A stretch of DNA of 64,000 bases from Sphingomonas canadensis (GTDB lineage: Bacteria; Pseudomonadota; Alphaproteobacteria; Sphingomonadales; Sphingomonadaceae), in contig NZ_JAPDRA010000001.1 in assembly GCF_026013525.1 (NCBI RefSeq), positions 434,001 to 498,000 on the forward strand, read 5' to 3'. Shown here in pieces: positions 45,122 to 54,811 of this stretch; positions within the stretch are counted from its first letter, which is position 1, and each line of letters begins with the position of its first letter. Made by a program: the position numbers and the translations under genes. Under the pieces are notes generated by a model. The model did not search any database and was not told where the DNA came from. It worked only from the letters and a program-made list of their open reading frames with translations.

Positions 45122-45705
45122 GCCTGCGCCCTGACCTTGCCCTGATCGCCGCGCATGTCGCGCCGGGATCGCGCGTGCTGGACGTCGGTTGCGGCGACGG
45201 ATCGCTGATGGCGGCGCTGCGCGACAATCGCGGATGCGACGCGCGCGGGCTGGAGCTGGACCCGGCCGATGTGGCCGCCGCGGTGGCGCGCGGGCTATCG
45301 GTGGTGCAGGGCGACGCCGATACCGATCTGGCCGACTATCCCGACGCCAGCTTCGACTATGCGATTCTCAGCCAGACGCTGCAGACGACGCGGCGGCCGG
45401 ACCTGATCCTCGAACAGCTCCTGCGCATCGGCAAGCGCGCCTTCGTCTCCTTCCCCAACTTCGCCCACTGGCGGGTGCGGCTATCGCTGCTGTGGGGCGG
45501 GCGGATGCCGGTGACCCGGTCGTTGCCGCTCGCCTGGTATGAAACGCCCAATATCCATCATGTGACGGTGGACGATTTCCGCGCGCTGGTGGCCGAGCGC
45601 GGCATCACCGTGGAGGGTTGCTGGTTCCTCTCGCGCGATCGGGGCACCGGATCGGCGATGGCGAACCTGTTGGCGGAACACGCGGTTTTCCTGCTCCACC
45701 GCTGA
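45118..45705 (+). CDS. metW: Methionine biosynthesis protein MetW
   Basis: A 195-residue SAM-methyltransferase-fold protein with VLDVGCGDGSLMAALRD and the MetW-specific AILSQTLQTTRRPDLILEQLLRIGKRAFVSFPNFAHWRVRL and PNIHHVTVDDFRAL. It works together with MetX in homoserine acylation in many Proteobacteria. It follows the GNAT gene by overlap. Confidence 0.93.
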   Translation: MSLRPDLALIAAHVAPGSRVLDVGCGDGSLMAALRDNRGCDARGLELDPADVAAAVARGLSVVQGDADTDLADYPDASFDYAILSQTLQTTRRPDLILEQLLRIGKRAFVSFPNFAHWRVRLSLLWGGRMPVTRSLPLAWYETPNIHHVTVDDFRALVAERGITVEGCWFLSRDRGTGSAMANLLAEHAVFLLHR

Positions 45706-45782
45706 ACCGGGGCCCCTTTCGCACCGGCCGCAACGCCGGTAGAGAAGGCCCGCACCGGAGAGGTGACCAGTCGAGGGGCCCC

Positions 45783-47534
45783 ATGATAATCCTGGGTTTG
45801 AACGCATTTCACGGCGACTCTTCGGCGTGCCTGGTGCGGGACGGCAAGCTGATCGCGGCGGCGGAGGAAGAGCGTTTCCGCCGGCTGAAGCACTGGGCGG
45901 GCTTCCCGTCCGAAGCCATCGCCTATTGCCTGCGAGAGGCGGGCACGACGCTGGCCGACGTCGACGTGATCGCGATGAACCAGGACAGCCGCGCGCATCT
46001 GTGGCGCAAGCTGGCCTATGTCGCGAAGTCCCGGCCAAACCCCGGTTTCATCCTCGAACGGCTGCGCAACCGCGGCAAGCGCAAGGGCGTGGAGGAGCAT
46101 CTGGCCGATACGCTGCCCGGCCCCGCCTTCCGCGGGCAGGTGGTGCCCGTGGAGCATCACATCGCCCACCTCTCCTCGGCCTTCCATGTGTCGCCGTTCG
46201 ACGAGGCGACGATCGTGTCGGTGGACGGCTTCGGCGATTTCAGCAGCGCGGTGTGGGGCGTGGGCCGCGGCGCGACGATGCAGGTGGAGGGGCGGGTCTA
46301 TTTCCCCCATTCGCTCGGCATCTTCTATCAGGCGCTGACCCAGTATCTGGGCTTTCCGCACTATGGCGACGAGTACAAGGTGATGGGGCTGGCGCCCTAT
46401 GGCCAGCCGACCCGCGTCGACGCGCTGCGCCGGATCGTGCGGCTGAAGCCCGACGGCGGGTTCGAGCTGGACCTCGATTATTTCAGGCATCACCGCGAAG
46501 GCGTCGCCTATCAGTGGGAGGACGGGATGCCCGCGGTGGGCGACCTGTTCACCGGCAAGCTGGAGGAACTGCTGGGCCCGCGCCGCGACAAGGCGGGCGA
46601 GCTGACGCAGGAGCATCGCGACATCGCCCGATCGGTGCAGGCGCTGTACGAGGAAGCCTTTTTCCACTTGCTCGACACCGTCCAGCCGCGCCACGGCACC
46701 ACCAATATCGCGCTAGCGGGCGGATGCGCGGCCAATTCGGTGGCGAACGGCAAGGTGCGCCGCCGCACCCCCTATACGCACGTCTATGTCCAGTCGGCCG
46801 CGGGGGACGCCGGCGGGGCGATCGGCGCGGCATTCGCGCACTGGCATTCGCTGGGCAATCCGCGCGGCTTCGTGATGGATCACGCCTATTGGGGCCCGGG
46901 CGCCAGCGATGCCGAGGTCGACGCGCTGCTGAAAACGCGCGCGGCGGAGATCGAAGCGGCCGGATGCACCGTCACCCGCCACGCCGACGAGGGCGAGCTG
47001 TGCGCACGCACCGCCCATGCCATCGCCGAAGGCAAGGTGATCGGATGGTTCCAGGGGCGGATGGAATGGGGCCCGCGCGCGTTGGGCAACCGTTCGATCC
47101 TGGGCGATCCCCGCCGCGCCGACATGAAGGACATATTGAACCTAAAGATCAAGCGGCGCGAAAGCTTCCGCCCCTTCGCCCCCTCGGTGCTCGATCGCGG
47201 CGTGGCGGATTGGTTCGAGGAGGACGACGATGTCCCCTTCATGATGCAGGTGTTCCAGATCCGCGAGGACAAGCGCCCGCGTATTCCCGCCGTGACGCAT
47301 GTCGACGGCTCCGGCCGGCTCCAGACCGTCCATGCCGCCACCAACCCGCGCTACTACCGCCTGATCGAAGCGTTCGCGGCGGAAACCGGCGTGCCGATGG
47401 TGCTCAACACCTCGTTCAACGAGAATGAGCCGGTGGTGTGCAAGCCCGAGGAAGCGCTCGACTGTTTCCTGCGCACGAAGATGGACGTGCTGGTGCTGGG
47501 CGACGTGCTGATCGAGCGGGCCGGGACTGCCTAA
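45783..47534 (+). CDS. NodU/CmcH-family carbamoyltransferase
   Basis: A 583-residue O-carbamoyltransferase. The N-terminal ASKHA-type domain opens MIILGLNAFHGDSSACLVRDGKLIAAAEEERF, with VEHHIAHLSSAFHVSPFDEATIVSVDGFGD as the metal- and nucleotide-binding part. The C-terminal domain has GWFQGRMEWGPRALGNRSILGDPR and VPMVLNTSFNENEPVVCKPEEAL. Such enzymes carbamoylate sugars or antibiotics. No glycosyltransferase or nod-like gene is nearby, so the acceptor is unknown. Confidence 0.9.
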   Translation: MIILGLNAFHGDSSACLVRDGKLIAAAEEERFRRLKHWAGFPSEAIAYCLREAGTTLADVDVIAMNQDSRAHLWRKLAYVAKSRPNPGFILERLRNRGKRKGVEEHLADTLPGPAFRGQVVPVEHHIAHLSSAFHVSPFDEATIVSVDGFGDFSSAVWGVGRGATMQVEGRVYFPHSLGIFYQALTQYLGFPHYGDEYKVMGLAPYGQPTRVDALRRIVRLKPDGGFELDLDYFRHHREGVAYQWEDGMPAVGDLFTGKLEELLGPRRDKAGELTQEHRDIARSVQALYEEAFFHLLDTVQPRHGTTNIALAGGCAANSVANGKVRRRTPYTHVYVQSAAGDAGGAIGAAFAHWHSLGNPRGFVMDHAYWGPGASDAEVDALLKTRAAEIEAAGCTVTRHADEGELCARTAHAIAEGKVIGWFQGRMEWGPRALGNRSILGDPRRADMKDILNLKIKRRESFRPFAPSVLDRGVADWFEEDDDVPFMMQVFQIREDKRPRIPAVTHVDGSGRLQTVHAATNPRYYRLIEAFAAETGVPMVLNTSFNENEPVVCKPEEALDCFLRTKMDVLVLGDVLIERAGTA

Positions 47535-47546
47535 CCGGGTCAGTCT

Positions 47547-47945
47547 CTAGATAAGCCCCATCCCAGCCAGTTTTCCGGCGAGCTCGGGTGGCATCTCCGA
47601 TATCCCGCCGCTTGCGGAGAGCAGGTCGGGCGGGGCATCCGCGCCCTCCAGATAGCGCCAGCCCTGGTGCGCGCGCTTGGGCCGCGCCTGGACAGGGATA
47701 GCATGCGGCGCGATGCGGATCGCGGTCTTGCCGCCCTCAGCCTCGCCGAAGCCGAGGATCGGCGAGCGCGCGACAAGCTGGTGCTTCAGGATCCAGAACA
47801 GCGATCCGCCCTCCACGATCTCCTCATGCCGCTTGGGCAGGTAGCGCGTGGTGAGTTCCACCGGCCCCTGCCGCGCGGCCAGCCGCTCCGCGAGATAGGC
47901 GAGGCTGTCGCAGCCGAAAGCGACCTTGGTCAGATGAAGCGGCAT
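47547..47945 (-). CDS. DUF1489 family protein
   Basis: ATG at 47945 with AGGA upstream gives 132 residues (MPLHLTKVAFGCDS). The TTRYLPKRHEEIVEGGSLFWILKHQLVARSPILGF and QARPKRAHQGWRYLEGADAPPDL blocks are the DUF1489 pattern, a conserved alphaproteobacterial family without known function. The longer open frame upstream is a shadow of mgtE. Confidence 0.85.
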   Translation of the reverse strand: MPLHLTKVAFGCDSLAYLAERLAARQGPVELTTRYLPKRHEEIVEGGSLFWILKHQLVARSPILGFGEAEGGKTAIRIAPHAIPVQARPKRAHQGWRYLEGADAPPDLLSASGGISEMPPELAGKLAGMGLI

Positions 47946-48010
47946 CGGGTCCTGTTTTCCGGGAGTTGGGCCTGGAGGCCGTTCGGCAGGCCGGCCCCGC
48001 CACACCGTCC

Positions 48011-49417
48011 CTAACTGGTGAGTCCTGCCGCCGTCGCAAGGCCCAGGAAGACCAGGAAGCCCATCGAATCGGTCACCATCGTCACGAAGATCGACGACGC
48101 CACCGCCGGATCGGCGCGGAAGCGATCGAGCGTCAGGGGCACGATCACCCCGGCCAGGCCCGCGATCACGATGTTGACGAGCATCGCGGCCGCGATCACC
48201 GCGCCCAGCGCGGCGTTCCAGAACACCAGCGTCACCGCTGTTCCGATCACCGCCGCGATCGTCGATCCGTTGAGCAGCGCCACCAGTATCTCGCGCCGGA
48301 TCGTGCGCAGGCTGTTCGAATCGGTGAGCTGGTTGGTGGCGAGCGCGCGCACCGTGACCGCCATCGTCTGGGTGCCGGCATTGCCGCCCACGCCCGCCAC
48401 GATCGGCATCAGCGCGGCCAGCGTCACCATCTTCGCGATCGTGCCTTCGAACAGGCCGATGATCGTCGCGGCGATCATCGCGGTGCCCAGGTTCGCCACC
48501 AGCCAGCGCACGCGCGCCTTGTAGGAATCGACCACGGGCTCGTTGATGTCGCCCTCGCCCGCGCCCGAAAGCAGCAGGACGTCCTCGCCGGCTTCCTCGG
48601 AGATGATGTGGACCACGTCGTCCACCGTGATCATGCCGACCAGCCGCCCGTCGCCATCCACCACGGCGGCCGAGATGAGCGCATATTTCTGGAAGCGCAG
48701 CGCCACCTCTTCCTGGTCCATCTCGACCGGAATCAGCGTCTGCTCGCGCTTCATGACGTCGCCGACGGAGATCGACCGTGGCGTGCGCAGGATCCAGGAG
48801 AGCGCGCAGGTGCCCACCGGATGATGCGAGGGATCGACGACGAAGATCTCCCAGAAATCGGTGGAGAGCCCCTCGTTGCCGCGCAGATAATCGAGGACGT
48901 CGCCGACCGTCCAATGCTCGGGCACCGCGATCAGCTCGCGCTGCATCAGGCGGCCGGCGGATTCCTCGGGATAGGAGAGCGCTTCCTCGATCGCGGCGCG
49001 ATCGTCCGGATCGAGCGCGCGGAGGACGGCGCGCTGGTCCTCCTCCTCCATGTCCTCGATGATCGCGACTGCGTCGTCGGTATCGAGTTCGGCGGCGATA
49101 TCGGCGACCTGGTGCGGCTCCAACGCATCGACCAGCGCCTCGCGCACCCAATCGTTCATCTCGGCGAGCACGTCGCCGTCGATCAGGTCGCCGATCGCCG
49201 CGGCCAGCGCCTGGCGCTTGTCGAACGGGGTCAGCTCGAACAGGTCGGCGATGTCGGCGGGATGCAGCGGCTCCACCCGGGCCCGCGCGGTCTCCACATC
49301 GCCCGCGTCGACCGCCTCCAGAACGGCACTGACGAACTCGGGCTTCAGCCGGTCGTCCTCGTCCAGCTCGCTCTCGGGCGCCGGGGTGTCGGCGGCGTGA
49401 AGCTCGGTCTCGCTCAT
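48011..49417 (-). CDS. mgtE: Magnesium transporter MgtE
   Basis: ATG at 49417 (MSETELHAADT) has a near-perfect AGGAGG box and gives 468 residues. An acidic MgtE N domain (LHPADIADLFELTPFDKRQALAAAIGD) is followed by two CBS domains (SVGDVMKREQTLIPVEMDQEEVALRFQKYALISAAVVDGDGRLVGMITVDDVV) and a five-helix membrane domain with VAGVGGNAGTQTMAVTVRALA. It conducts Mg2+ with gating by cytoplasmic Mg2+. Confidence 0.95.
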   Translation of the reverse strand: MSETELHAADTPAPESELDEDDRLKPEFVSAVLEAVDAGDVETARARVEPLHPADIADLFELTPFDKRQALAAAIGDLIDGDVLAEMNDWVREALVDALEPHQVADIAAELDTDDAVAIIEDMEEEDQRAVLRALDPDDRAAIEEALSYPEESAGRLMQRELIAVPEHWTVGDVLDYLRGNEGLSTDFWEIFVVDPSHHPVGTCALSWILRTPRSISVGDVMKREQTLIPVEMDQEEVALRFQKYALISAAVVDGDGRLVGMITVDDVVHIISEEAGEDVLLLSGAGEGDINEPVVDSYKARVRWLVANLGTAMIAATIIGLFEGTIAKMVTLAALMPIVAGVGGNAGTQTMAVTVRALATNQLTDSNSLRTIRREILVALLNGSTIAAVIGTAVTLVFWNAALGAVIAAAMLVNIVIAGLAGVIVPLTLDRFRADPAVASSIFVTMVTDSMGFLVFLGLATAAGLTS

Positions 49418-49548
49418 CGTCCGACCTCCTTCTTCGCGGTGCGCCAACGCCACGGCCCGGTCGAGGCGCTCCTAAACGCGGCGGAGGGATTTGCAAGTCG
49501 CGCACGCGCGCCTTACCTGCTGCCGCAAATCAAGGAGTAGCTATTTCG

Positions 49549-50001
49549 ATGTCCACCCCCACCCAGCTCGTCATGACGCTCGAAACCGGCGATGTGAAAA
49601 TTCGCCTGCGCCCCGATCTGGCCCCCGGCCATGTCGATCGCATCGCCAAGCTTGCCAACAGCGGCTTCTATGACGGTGTGGTGTTCCACCGCGTGATCGA
49701 CGGATTCATGGCGCAGGGCGGCGATCCCAGCGGCACCGGCACCGGCGGTTCGAAGGAGCCCAACCTGAAGGCGGAGTTCAGCCGCGAGCCGCATGTGCGC
49801 GGCGTCTGCTCGATGGCGCGCACACCCGATCCGAACAGCGCCAATTCGCAGTTCTTCATCTGCCTGGACGACGCGACCTTCCTGGACGGCCAGTATACCG
49901 TGTGGGGCGAAGTGACCGAGGGTATGGAGCATGTCGACGCGCTGCCCAAGGGCGAGCCGCCGCGCACCCCCGGCAAGATCGTGCAGGCGCGCGCCGAATA
50001 A
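49549..50001 (+). CDS. Cyclophilin-type peptidyl-prolyl cis-trans isomerase
   Basis: A 150-residue protein with the cyclophilin core GFYDGVVFHRVIDGFMAQGGDPSGTGTGG and SANSQFFICLDDATFLDGQYTVWGEVTEGME. No signal peptide is present, so it is cytoplasmic (PpiB-like). Active-site Arg (FHRV), Phe and Gln (FMAQGG) are kept. Confidence 0.94.
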   Translation: MSTPTQLVMTLETGDVKIRLRPDLAPGHVDRIAKLANSGFYDGVVFHRVIDGFMAQGGDPSGTGTGGSKEPNLKAEFSREPHVRGVCSMARTPDPNSANSQFFICLDDATFLDGQYTVWGEVTEGMEHVDALPKGEPPRTPGKIVQARAE

Positions 50002-50016
50002 GCGCGCAGAAGCGCC

Positions 50017-50041
50017 GCCCGGCCGGATCTCCCGGCCGGGC
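50017..50041. terminator. Hairpin between the convergent cyclophilin and lysR genes
   Basis: A perfect 10-bp stem GCCCGGCCGG / CCGGCCGGGC with a 5-base loop lies in the 46-base gap between the two convergent stops. No T tract on either side; probably a shared terminator-like structure. Confidence 0.5.
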
Positions 50042-50047
50042 GCGCGA

Positions 50048-50935
50048 TCAATCCGCCGCGGGCGAAAGCGCGGCGATCAGCCAATCGTGGAAGATACGCA
50101 CCGCACGTTGCGACAGCGCGCGGGGGCGGCACACGAACCAATAGCTGTACTGGCTGTCCACCGTGATATCGAACAGCCGGACGACGCGCGAATCGCGCGC
50201 CGTCTCGAAATGGGTTTCGAGCATGAAGGCGATGCCCAGCCCCTGGGCCGCCGCCTCCAGCATCAGCGATCCCGAATCGAAATAGTCGACCGCCATCTCG
50301 ACCTCGCCCAGCCCCGCGGCGGCGCGCCAGGCGTTGAAATTCTCCGGCATGTCGCGGTGGACGAGCGCGGTGAGGCCGGCGAGCTGTTCCGGCCGGGTCA
50401 CCGGATTGGGACCCTCCACCAGCGCGCGGGCACCGATCGCATAGACGCGGTTGCGATCCAGCCGGCGCGTGTAGAGCCCCGGATCGACATCGCGCGCGAT
50501 CACGATCGCCGCGTCGAGCCCGTCGCCCAGCCGTGCCGTGCCGTGGCCGGCGGTATCGACATCGAGGTGCAATTCCGGGTGGCGGCGCTTCAGCTCCGGC
50601 AGGCGGCGCAGAAGCTGCTGGGTGGCGAACAGCGGCGGCACGCCCAGGCGCAGGCGCAGCACCTCCGTCCCGCTCGTCATCGCCTCGATCGCGTCGGTCA
50701 TCGAATCGAGCGCCGGAGCGATCAGGCTCAAAAGCCGCTCGCCATCGTCGTTGAGCGCCAGCGCCTGGTGGCGCCGTTCGAACAGCGGCTTGCCTATGAA
50801 GCGCTCCAGCGCCTGGACGCGACGGCTGAGCGCGGGGGAGGAGAGCGCCAACTCCTCGGCCGCGGCCTTGATCGAGCCGAGCCGGGCAACCTGAACGAAA
50901 GCCTCGATGGCGGTTAGGGGTGGTAGTCGTCGCAT
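50048..50935 (-). CDS. LysR-family transcriptional regulator (GcvA-like)
   Basis: A 295-residue regulator with an N-terminal winged helix-turn-helix (MRRLPPLTAIEAFVQVARLGSIKAAAEELALSSPALSRRVQALERFIGKPLFERR) and a C-terminal effector domain typical of the GcvA group. Target genes are not evident: the neighbours are a cyclophilin (convergent) and CDC48 with a 302-base gap. A T-N11-A palindrome at 51035-51049 may be its own operator. Confidence 0.88.
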   Translation of the reverse strand: MRRLPPLTAIEAFVQVARLGSIKAAAEELALSSPALSRRVQALERFIGKPLFERRHQALALNDDGERLLSLIAPALDSMTDAIEAMTSGTEVLRLRLGVPPLFATQQLLRRLPELKRRHPELHLDVDTAGHGTARLGDGLDAAIVIARDVDPGLYTRRLDRNRVYAIGARALVEGPNPVTRPEQLAGLTALVHRDMPENFNAWRAAAGLGEVEMAVDYFDSGSLMLEAAAQGLGIAFMLETHFETARDSRVVRLFDITVDSQYSYWFVCRPRALSQRAVRIFHDWLIAALSPAAD

Positions 50936-51034
50936 AATCTTGTGCGCTGCATCACACCCTTCCGGTCCTGGATAGCCCGCAGGGGGAGCCGGGCTTGCAT
51001 CAGGCAGATCGTTTATCGTGCGTACGGGTTACGA

Positions 51035-51049
51035 TTGCAAGACATGCAA
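51035..51049. promoter_or_regulatory. Candidate LysR-type binding site
   Basis: TTGCAAGACATGCAA is a 15-bp interrupted palindrome (TTGCA-N5-TGCAA) with the T-N11-A form, about 100 bases upstream of the lysR start. Weak evidence beyond the symmetry. Confidence 0.35.
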
Positions 51050-51137
51050 GCACGGACACTTTCTTCGCAATTGCACAATGAGATGCTGCGGCGCACATAG
51101 AACAGGCCTTTCAGGCATCCTCTCCTAAAACTTTCCA

Positions 51138-51167
51138 GGGCTGGCCCATCGGGCCGGCCCTTTTTTT
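51138..51167 (+). terminator. Orphan Rho-independent terminator upstream of CDC48; candidate small RNA end
   Basis: GGGCTGGCCC-ATC-GGGCCGGCCC followed by seven T is a strong plus-strand terminator. No plus-strand gene precedes it; the upstream gene, lysR, runs the other way. It therefore probably ends a short transcript starting somewhere in 50940-51130. Just before it lie the C-rich, unpaired-looking motifs CCTCTCCT and CTTTCC. No other feature was seen in this 302-base gap apart from the palindrome at 51035. Confidence 0.6.
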
Positions 51168-51237
51168 CGCGCCCCCTCGCCGCGGCTGGGGCGCATTCCT
51201 ATGTTGCGCGCTTCGTCCACGGCAGGAGAGGCGCACG

Positions 51238-53526
51238 ATGGCAGACGACGAAAACCGCGGGCGCAAGCTCCAGGTGGCCAATTCCCGGCCGGAGGACAGC
51301 GGACGCGGACTGGCGCATGTGCCGCGTGCCATCATGGCCGCGCTCGCCCTGAACGAAGGCGATGTGGTCGAGATCGTCGGCAAGCGCGCCACGCCCGCGC
51401 GCGCGGTCTACCCCTATCCCGAGGACGAGGGCCTGGAGATCCTGCGCATCGACGGGCTCCAGCGCGCCAACGCCGGCGTGGGATCGGGCGATTTCGTGGA
51501 GATCCGCCGGGCGCAGTCAAAGGCGGCAACCCGCGTGGTGTTTGCCCCGGCCCAGGCCAATTTCCGGCTTCAGGGATCGGCGATGGCGCTGAAGCGCACC
51601 TTCTTCGGCCGGCCCCTGGCGCAGGGCGACACCGTCGCCACCGTCGGCCAGCAGCGCGTGGGCGAGATGCCGGCCGAGGTGGCACGCCACCTGCGCGCGC
51701 CCGCCTATGCGCTGCAGGAAATCCGGCTGGCAGTCCTCTCGGCCTCGCCCAAGGGCATCGTCCATATCGACGAGAACACCGAGATCGAGCTGCGCACCGA
51801 ATATGAAGAGGCGGGCGACAGCCGCCGCGCCGACGTGACCTATGACGATATCGGCGGCATGGGGCCGACGATCGACCAGCTCCGCGAGATGGTGGAGCTG
51901 CCGCTGCGCTATCCCGAGCTGTTCCAGCGGCTGGGCGTCGATCCGCCCAAGGGCGTTCTGCTCCACGGCCCGCCCGGAACCGGCAAGACGCGGCTGGCCC
52001 GCGCGGTGGCGAACGAGAGCGACGCGACCTTCCTGCTGATCAACGGGCCGGAGATCATGGGCTCTGCCTATGGCGAATCGGAAAAGCGGCTGCGCGAAGT
52101 GTTCGCGGAGGCGAACAAGAATGCGCCCTCGATCATATTCATCGACGAGATCGATTCGATCGCGCCCAAGCGCGGACAGGTCTCCGGCGAGGTGGAGAAG
52201 CGGCTTGTCGCCCAACTCCTCACGCTGATGGACGGGCTGGAGGCGCGCGCCAATGTGGTGGTGATCGCCGCGACCAACCGTCCCGACGCGATCGACGAGG
52301 CGCTGCGCCGTCCGGGCCGGTTCGACCGCGAGATCGTGGTTGGCGTTCCCGACGACCGCGGGCGGCGCGAAATCCTGGGCATCCACACCCGCGGCATGCC
52401 GCTGGACGAGGCGGTGGATCTGGAGGAGCTGGCGCGCACCACCTATGGCTTCGTCGGTGCCGATCTCGCCGCGCTCACGCGCGAAGCGGCGATCGAGGCG
52501 GTCCGGCGGATCATGCCCCGGCTCGATCTGTCCGAAGGCACGATCCCGCCCGACGTGCTCGACACGCTTTCGGTGACGCGCGACGACTTCCTGGAGGCGC
52601 TGAAGCGCGTCCAGCCCTCCGCGATGCGCGAGGTGATGGTGCAGAAGCCCACCGTCCGCTGGGAGGATGTCGGCGGACTCGACTATGCGCAGATGCGGTT
52701 GCGCGAAGGCGTCGAGCTGCCGATGAAGGAGCCTCAGGCGTTCCGCCGCATGGGCATCCGCCCCGCCAAGGGCTTCCTGCTCTATGGCCCGCCGGGCACC
52801 GGCAAGACGCTGCTCGCCAAGGCGGTGGCGCGTGAGGCGGAGGCGAATTTCATCGCCACCAAATCGAGCGACCTGCTGTCCAAATGGTATGGCGAGAGCG
52901 AGCAGCAGATCGCCCGGCTGTTCGCCCGCGCACGCCAGGTTGCGCCGTGCGTCATCTTCATCGACGAGCTCGATTCGCTGGTGCCCGCGCGCGGCGGCGG
53001 GCTGGGCGAGCCCCAGGCGACCGAGCGCGTGGTGAACACCATCCTGGCGGAGATGGACGGGCTGGAGGAGATGCAGTCGGTGGTCGTCATCGGCGCCACC
53101 AACCGCCCCAACCTGATCGATCCCGCGCTGCTGCGGCCGGGCCGGTTCGACGAGCTGGTCTATGTCGGCGTGCCCGACGCGGAGGGGCGGCTGCGCATCC
53201 TGCGGATACAGACCGCGAAGATGCCGCTCGATGCGGACGTCGACCTGCGCGGCATCGCCGAGCGCGCGGAACGCTATACCGGCGCCGATCTGGAAGACGT
53301 GGTCCGCCGCGCCGGCCTGATCGCGCTGCGCGAATCGCGCGACGCCACGACCGTGACGATGGCGCATTTCGAAGCGGCGCTGGCCGAATCGCGCGCCACG
53401 GTGACGCCCGAGATGGAGACCGAGTACCAGGCAATGTCTTCCCGGCTGAAACAGGACGCCGTGGCGATCCAGCCGATCGGCTTCATCGCTCCGGGGATGC
53501 TCCAGCCGCGCGGTCAGAAGGGTTGA
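51238..53526 (+). CDS. CDC48/p97-family AAA+ ATPase
   Basis: A 762-residue protein with full CDC48 architecture. The N domain (about 1-190) has [23 protein letters not shown] and the double-psi-barrel start. AAA domain D1 has Walker A GPPGTGKT about 244-251 and Walker B IIFIDE about 299-304. AAA domain D2 has Walker A about 517-524, Walker B VIFIDE about 572-577 and pore-loop KWYGES about 549. The C-terminus ends PRGQKG with no HbYX-type tail. It would unfold proteins in the cytoplasm. The N domain suggests adaptor or substrate binding; no p47/Ufd1/Npl4-like partner is visible. Its 3' end overlaps the convergent MFS gene by 44 bases. Confidence 0.94.
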   Translation: MADDENRGRKLQVANSRPEDSGRGLAHVPRAIMAALALNEGDVVEIVGKRATPARAVYPYPEDEGLEILRIDGLQRANAGVGSGDFVEIRRAQSKAATRVVFAPAQANFRLQGSAMALKRTFFGRPLAQGDTVATVGQQRVGEMPAEVARHLRAPAYALQEIRLAVLSASPKGIVHIDENTEIELRTEYEEAGDSRRADVTYDDIGGMGPTIDQLREMVELPLRYPELFQRLGVDPPKGVLLHGPPGTGKTRLARAVANESDATFLLINGPEIMGSAYGESEKRLREVFAEANKNAPSIIFIDEIDSIAPKRGQVSGEVEKRLVAQLLTLMDGLEARANVVVIAATNRPDAIDEALRRPGRFDREIVVGVPDDRGRREILGIHTRGMPLDEAVDLEELARTTYGFVGADLAALTREAAIEAVRRIMPRLDLSEGTIPPDVLDTLSVTRDDFLEALKRVQPSAMREVMVQKPTVRWEDVGGLDYAQMRLREGVELPMKEPQAFRRMGIRPAKGFLLYGPPGTGKTLLAKAVAREAEANFIATKSSDLLSKWYGESEQQIARLFARARQVAPCVIFIDELDSLVPARGGGLGEPQATERVVNTILAEMDGLEEMQSVVVIGATNRPNLIDPALLRPGRFDELVYVGVPDAEGRLRILRIQTAKMPLDADVDLRGIAERAERYTGADLEDVVRRAGLIALRESRDATTVTMAHFEAALAESRATVTPEMETEYQAMSSRLKQDAVAIQPIGFIAPGMLQPRGQKG

Positions 53527-54811
53527 GCCGGTACCAGCAATAGGCGAGCAGCAGCACCAGCCCGGCGGCCGCGAACAGATAGGGGAGCGGCCGCCACAAC
53601 TCGTACATGCCGACGCCCAGCGAAGGGCCGAGTACGAAGGCGGCGCCGTTGATCGAGGTGACGCGCCCCGCCACCGATCCCTGCGCCTCCGGCCCCACCG
53701 CGAGCGACGAGCCCGCGGTGAACCCCGGCCGCGCGAAGCCGAACCCGAGCGAGGCGAGCGCATAGCCGGTGGCCAGGCCATAGAGCGTGGTCGCGCTGCC
53801 CGTCAGCACCGCGCCCAGCGCAGCCACCCCCAGCCCGACCATCACCAGCGCCCGCGGGCGCAGGTCCAGCATCGGGATGAGCCCCCATTGGGCCAGCAGC
53901 GCCGATCCCGCACCCATCATCAGTACGATGCCGGTCGGCCCCAGCGCTTCGGCTGGCGTCATGCCCAGCCGGTCGATCACCAGGAAGCCGATCGCCTGGC
54001 CGGTCATCGCCTGGGCATGGCCCATCACCAGGCCGGTGATCATCCAGGCGCGGATGCGTGGATCGAAATAGCCGATCTTCTCGCTGTGCGGCGCGGTGGC
54101 TGCGGTAACGGTGGCGCCGGTCCCCTGCCCGCCGATCGAGGGATAGGAGGCGGCGGCGCCATGCGCGCCATGCTCCTCACGCGGGAGATAGCGGGCGATC
54201 GCGGCGAGCAGCAGCAGCCCGCAGCCGCTGAACACGAAGGCCGGGCCGGAAAGCCCGATCTCCGGCCCGCCGGGCCACAGGCTGCCCATCACCAGCCACG
54301 GCGCCAGCGCGGGACCCAGGATGGTGCCGAGCCCGAAGGCGGAGGCGAGCAGCGTCAGCGCCCGCGTCCGTTCGCTGCGGCTCGTGCGGCCCGCGACGAT
54401 CGCCTGCACCGCGGGCGGCGCGGCCGATCCGAACGTCCCATAGATCACGCGCCCACCGACGAAGGCGGCAAAGGCGGTGGTCGGCGCCAGCCAGCCGTTG
54501 ATCCCCATCGCCAGGAACAACCCGCAAAGGAACAGCGAGACGCTGAACCCGCCGACGCCCAGCAGCACCATCGCCCGCCGCCCCTGGCGATCGGAGCGGT
54601 GCGCCCAATAGGGGGCAGCGATCACCCAGAGCAGTGCCGAGACCGAAAAGACCGCCGCCACCACGCTGTCCGCCACCCCCATCGAGCGGCCGAGTGCGGG
54701 CAGCACCGATTGCAGCGCCGTGTTGCCCGCGGCGATCGCGAGCATCACCACGAACAACAGCGAGAAGCCGGGATCGATGCCCCGGAAGGCGGAGGAAGGC
54801 TTTGGCCCCAT
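53483..54811 (-). CDS. Major facilitator superfamily transporter (TetA-like)
   Basis: ATG at 54811 (MGPKPSSAFRGIDPGFSLLFVVML) gives 442 residues with about twelve membrane helices. The MFS loop motif is WAHRSDRQGRRAMVLLG after helix 2 and the antiporter-like AFGLGTILGPALAPWLV in helix 5. A loop of about 40 polar residues separates the halves. Drug or metabolite efflux is likely; substrate unknown. Confidence 0.85.
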   Translation of the reverse strand: MGPKPSSAFRGIDPGFSLLFVVMLAIAAGNTALQSVLPALGRSMGVADSVVAAVFSVSALLWVIAAPYWAHRSDRQGRRAMVLLGVGGFSVSLFLCGLFLAMGINGWLAPTTAFAAFVGGRVIYGTFGSAAPPAVQAIVAGRTSRSERTRALTLLASAFGLGTILGPALAPWLVMGSLWPGGPEIGLSGPAFVFSGCGLLLLAAIARYLPREEHGAHGAAASYPSIGGQGTGATVTAATAPHSEKIGYFDPRIRAWMITGLVMGHAQAMTGQAIGFLVIDRLGMTPAEALGPTGIVLMMGAGSALLAQWGLIPMLDLRPRALVMVGLGVAALGAVLTGSATTLYGLATGYALASLGFGFARPGFTAGSSLAVGPEAQGSVAGRVTSINGAAFVLGPSLGVGMYELWRPLPYLFAAAGLVLLLAYCWYRLNPSDRAAGASPER

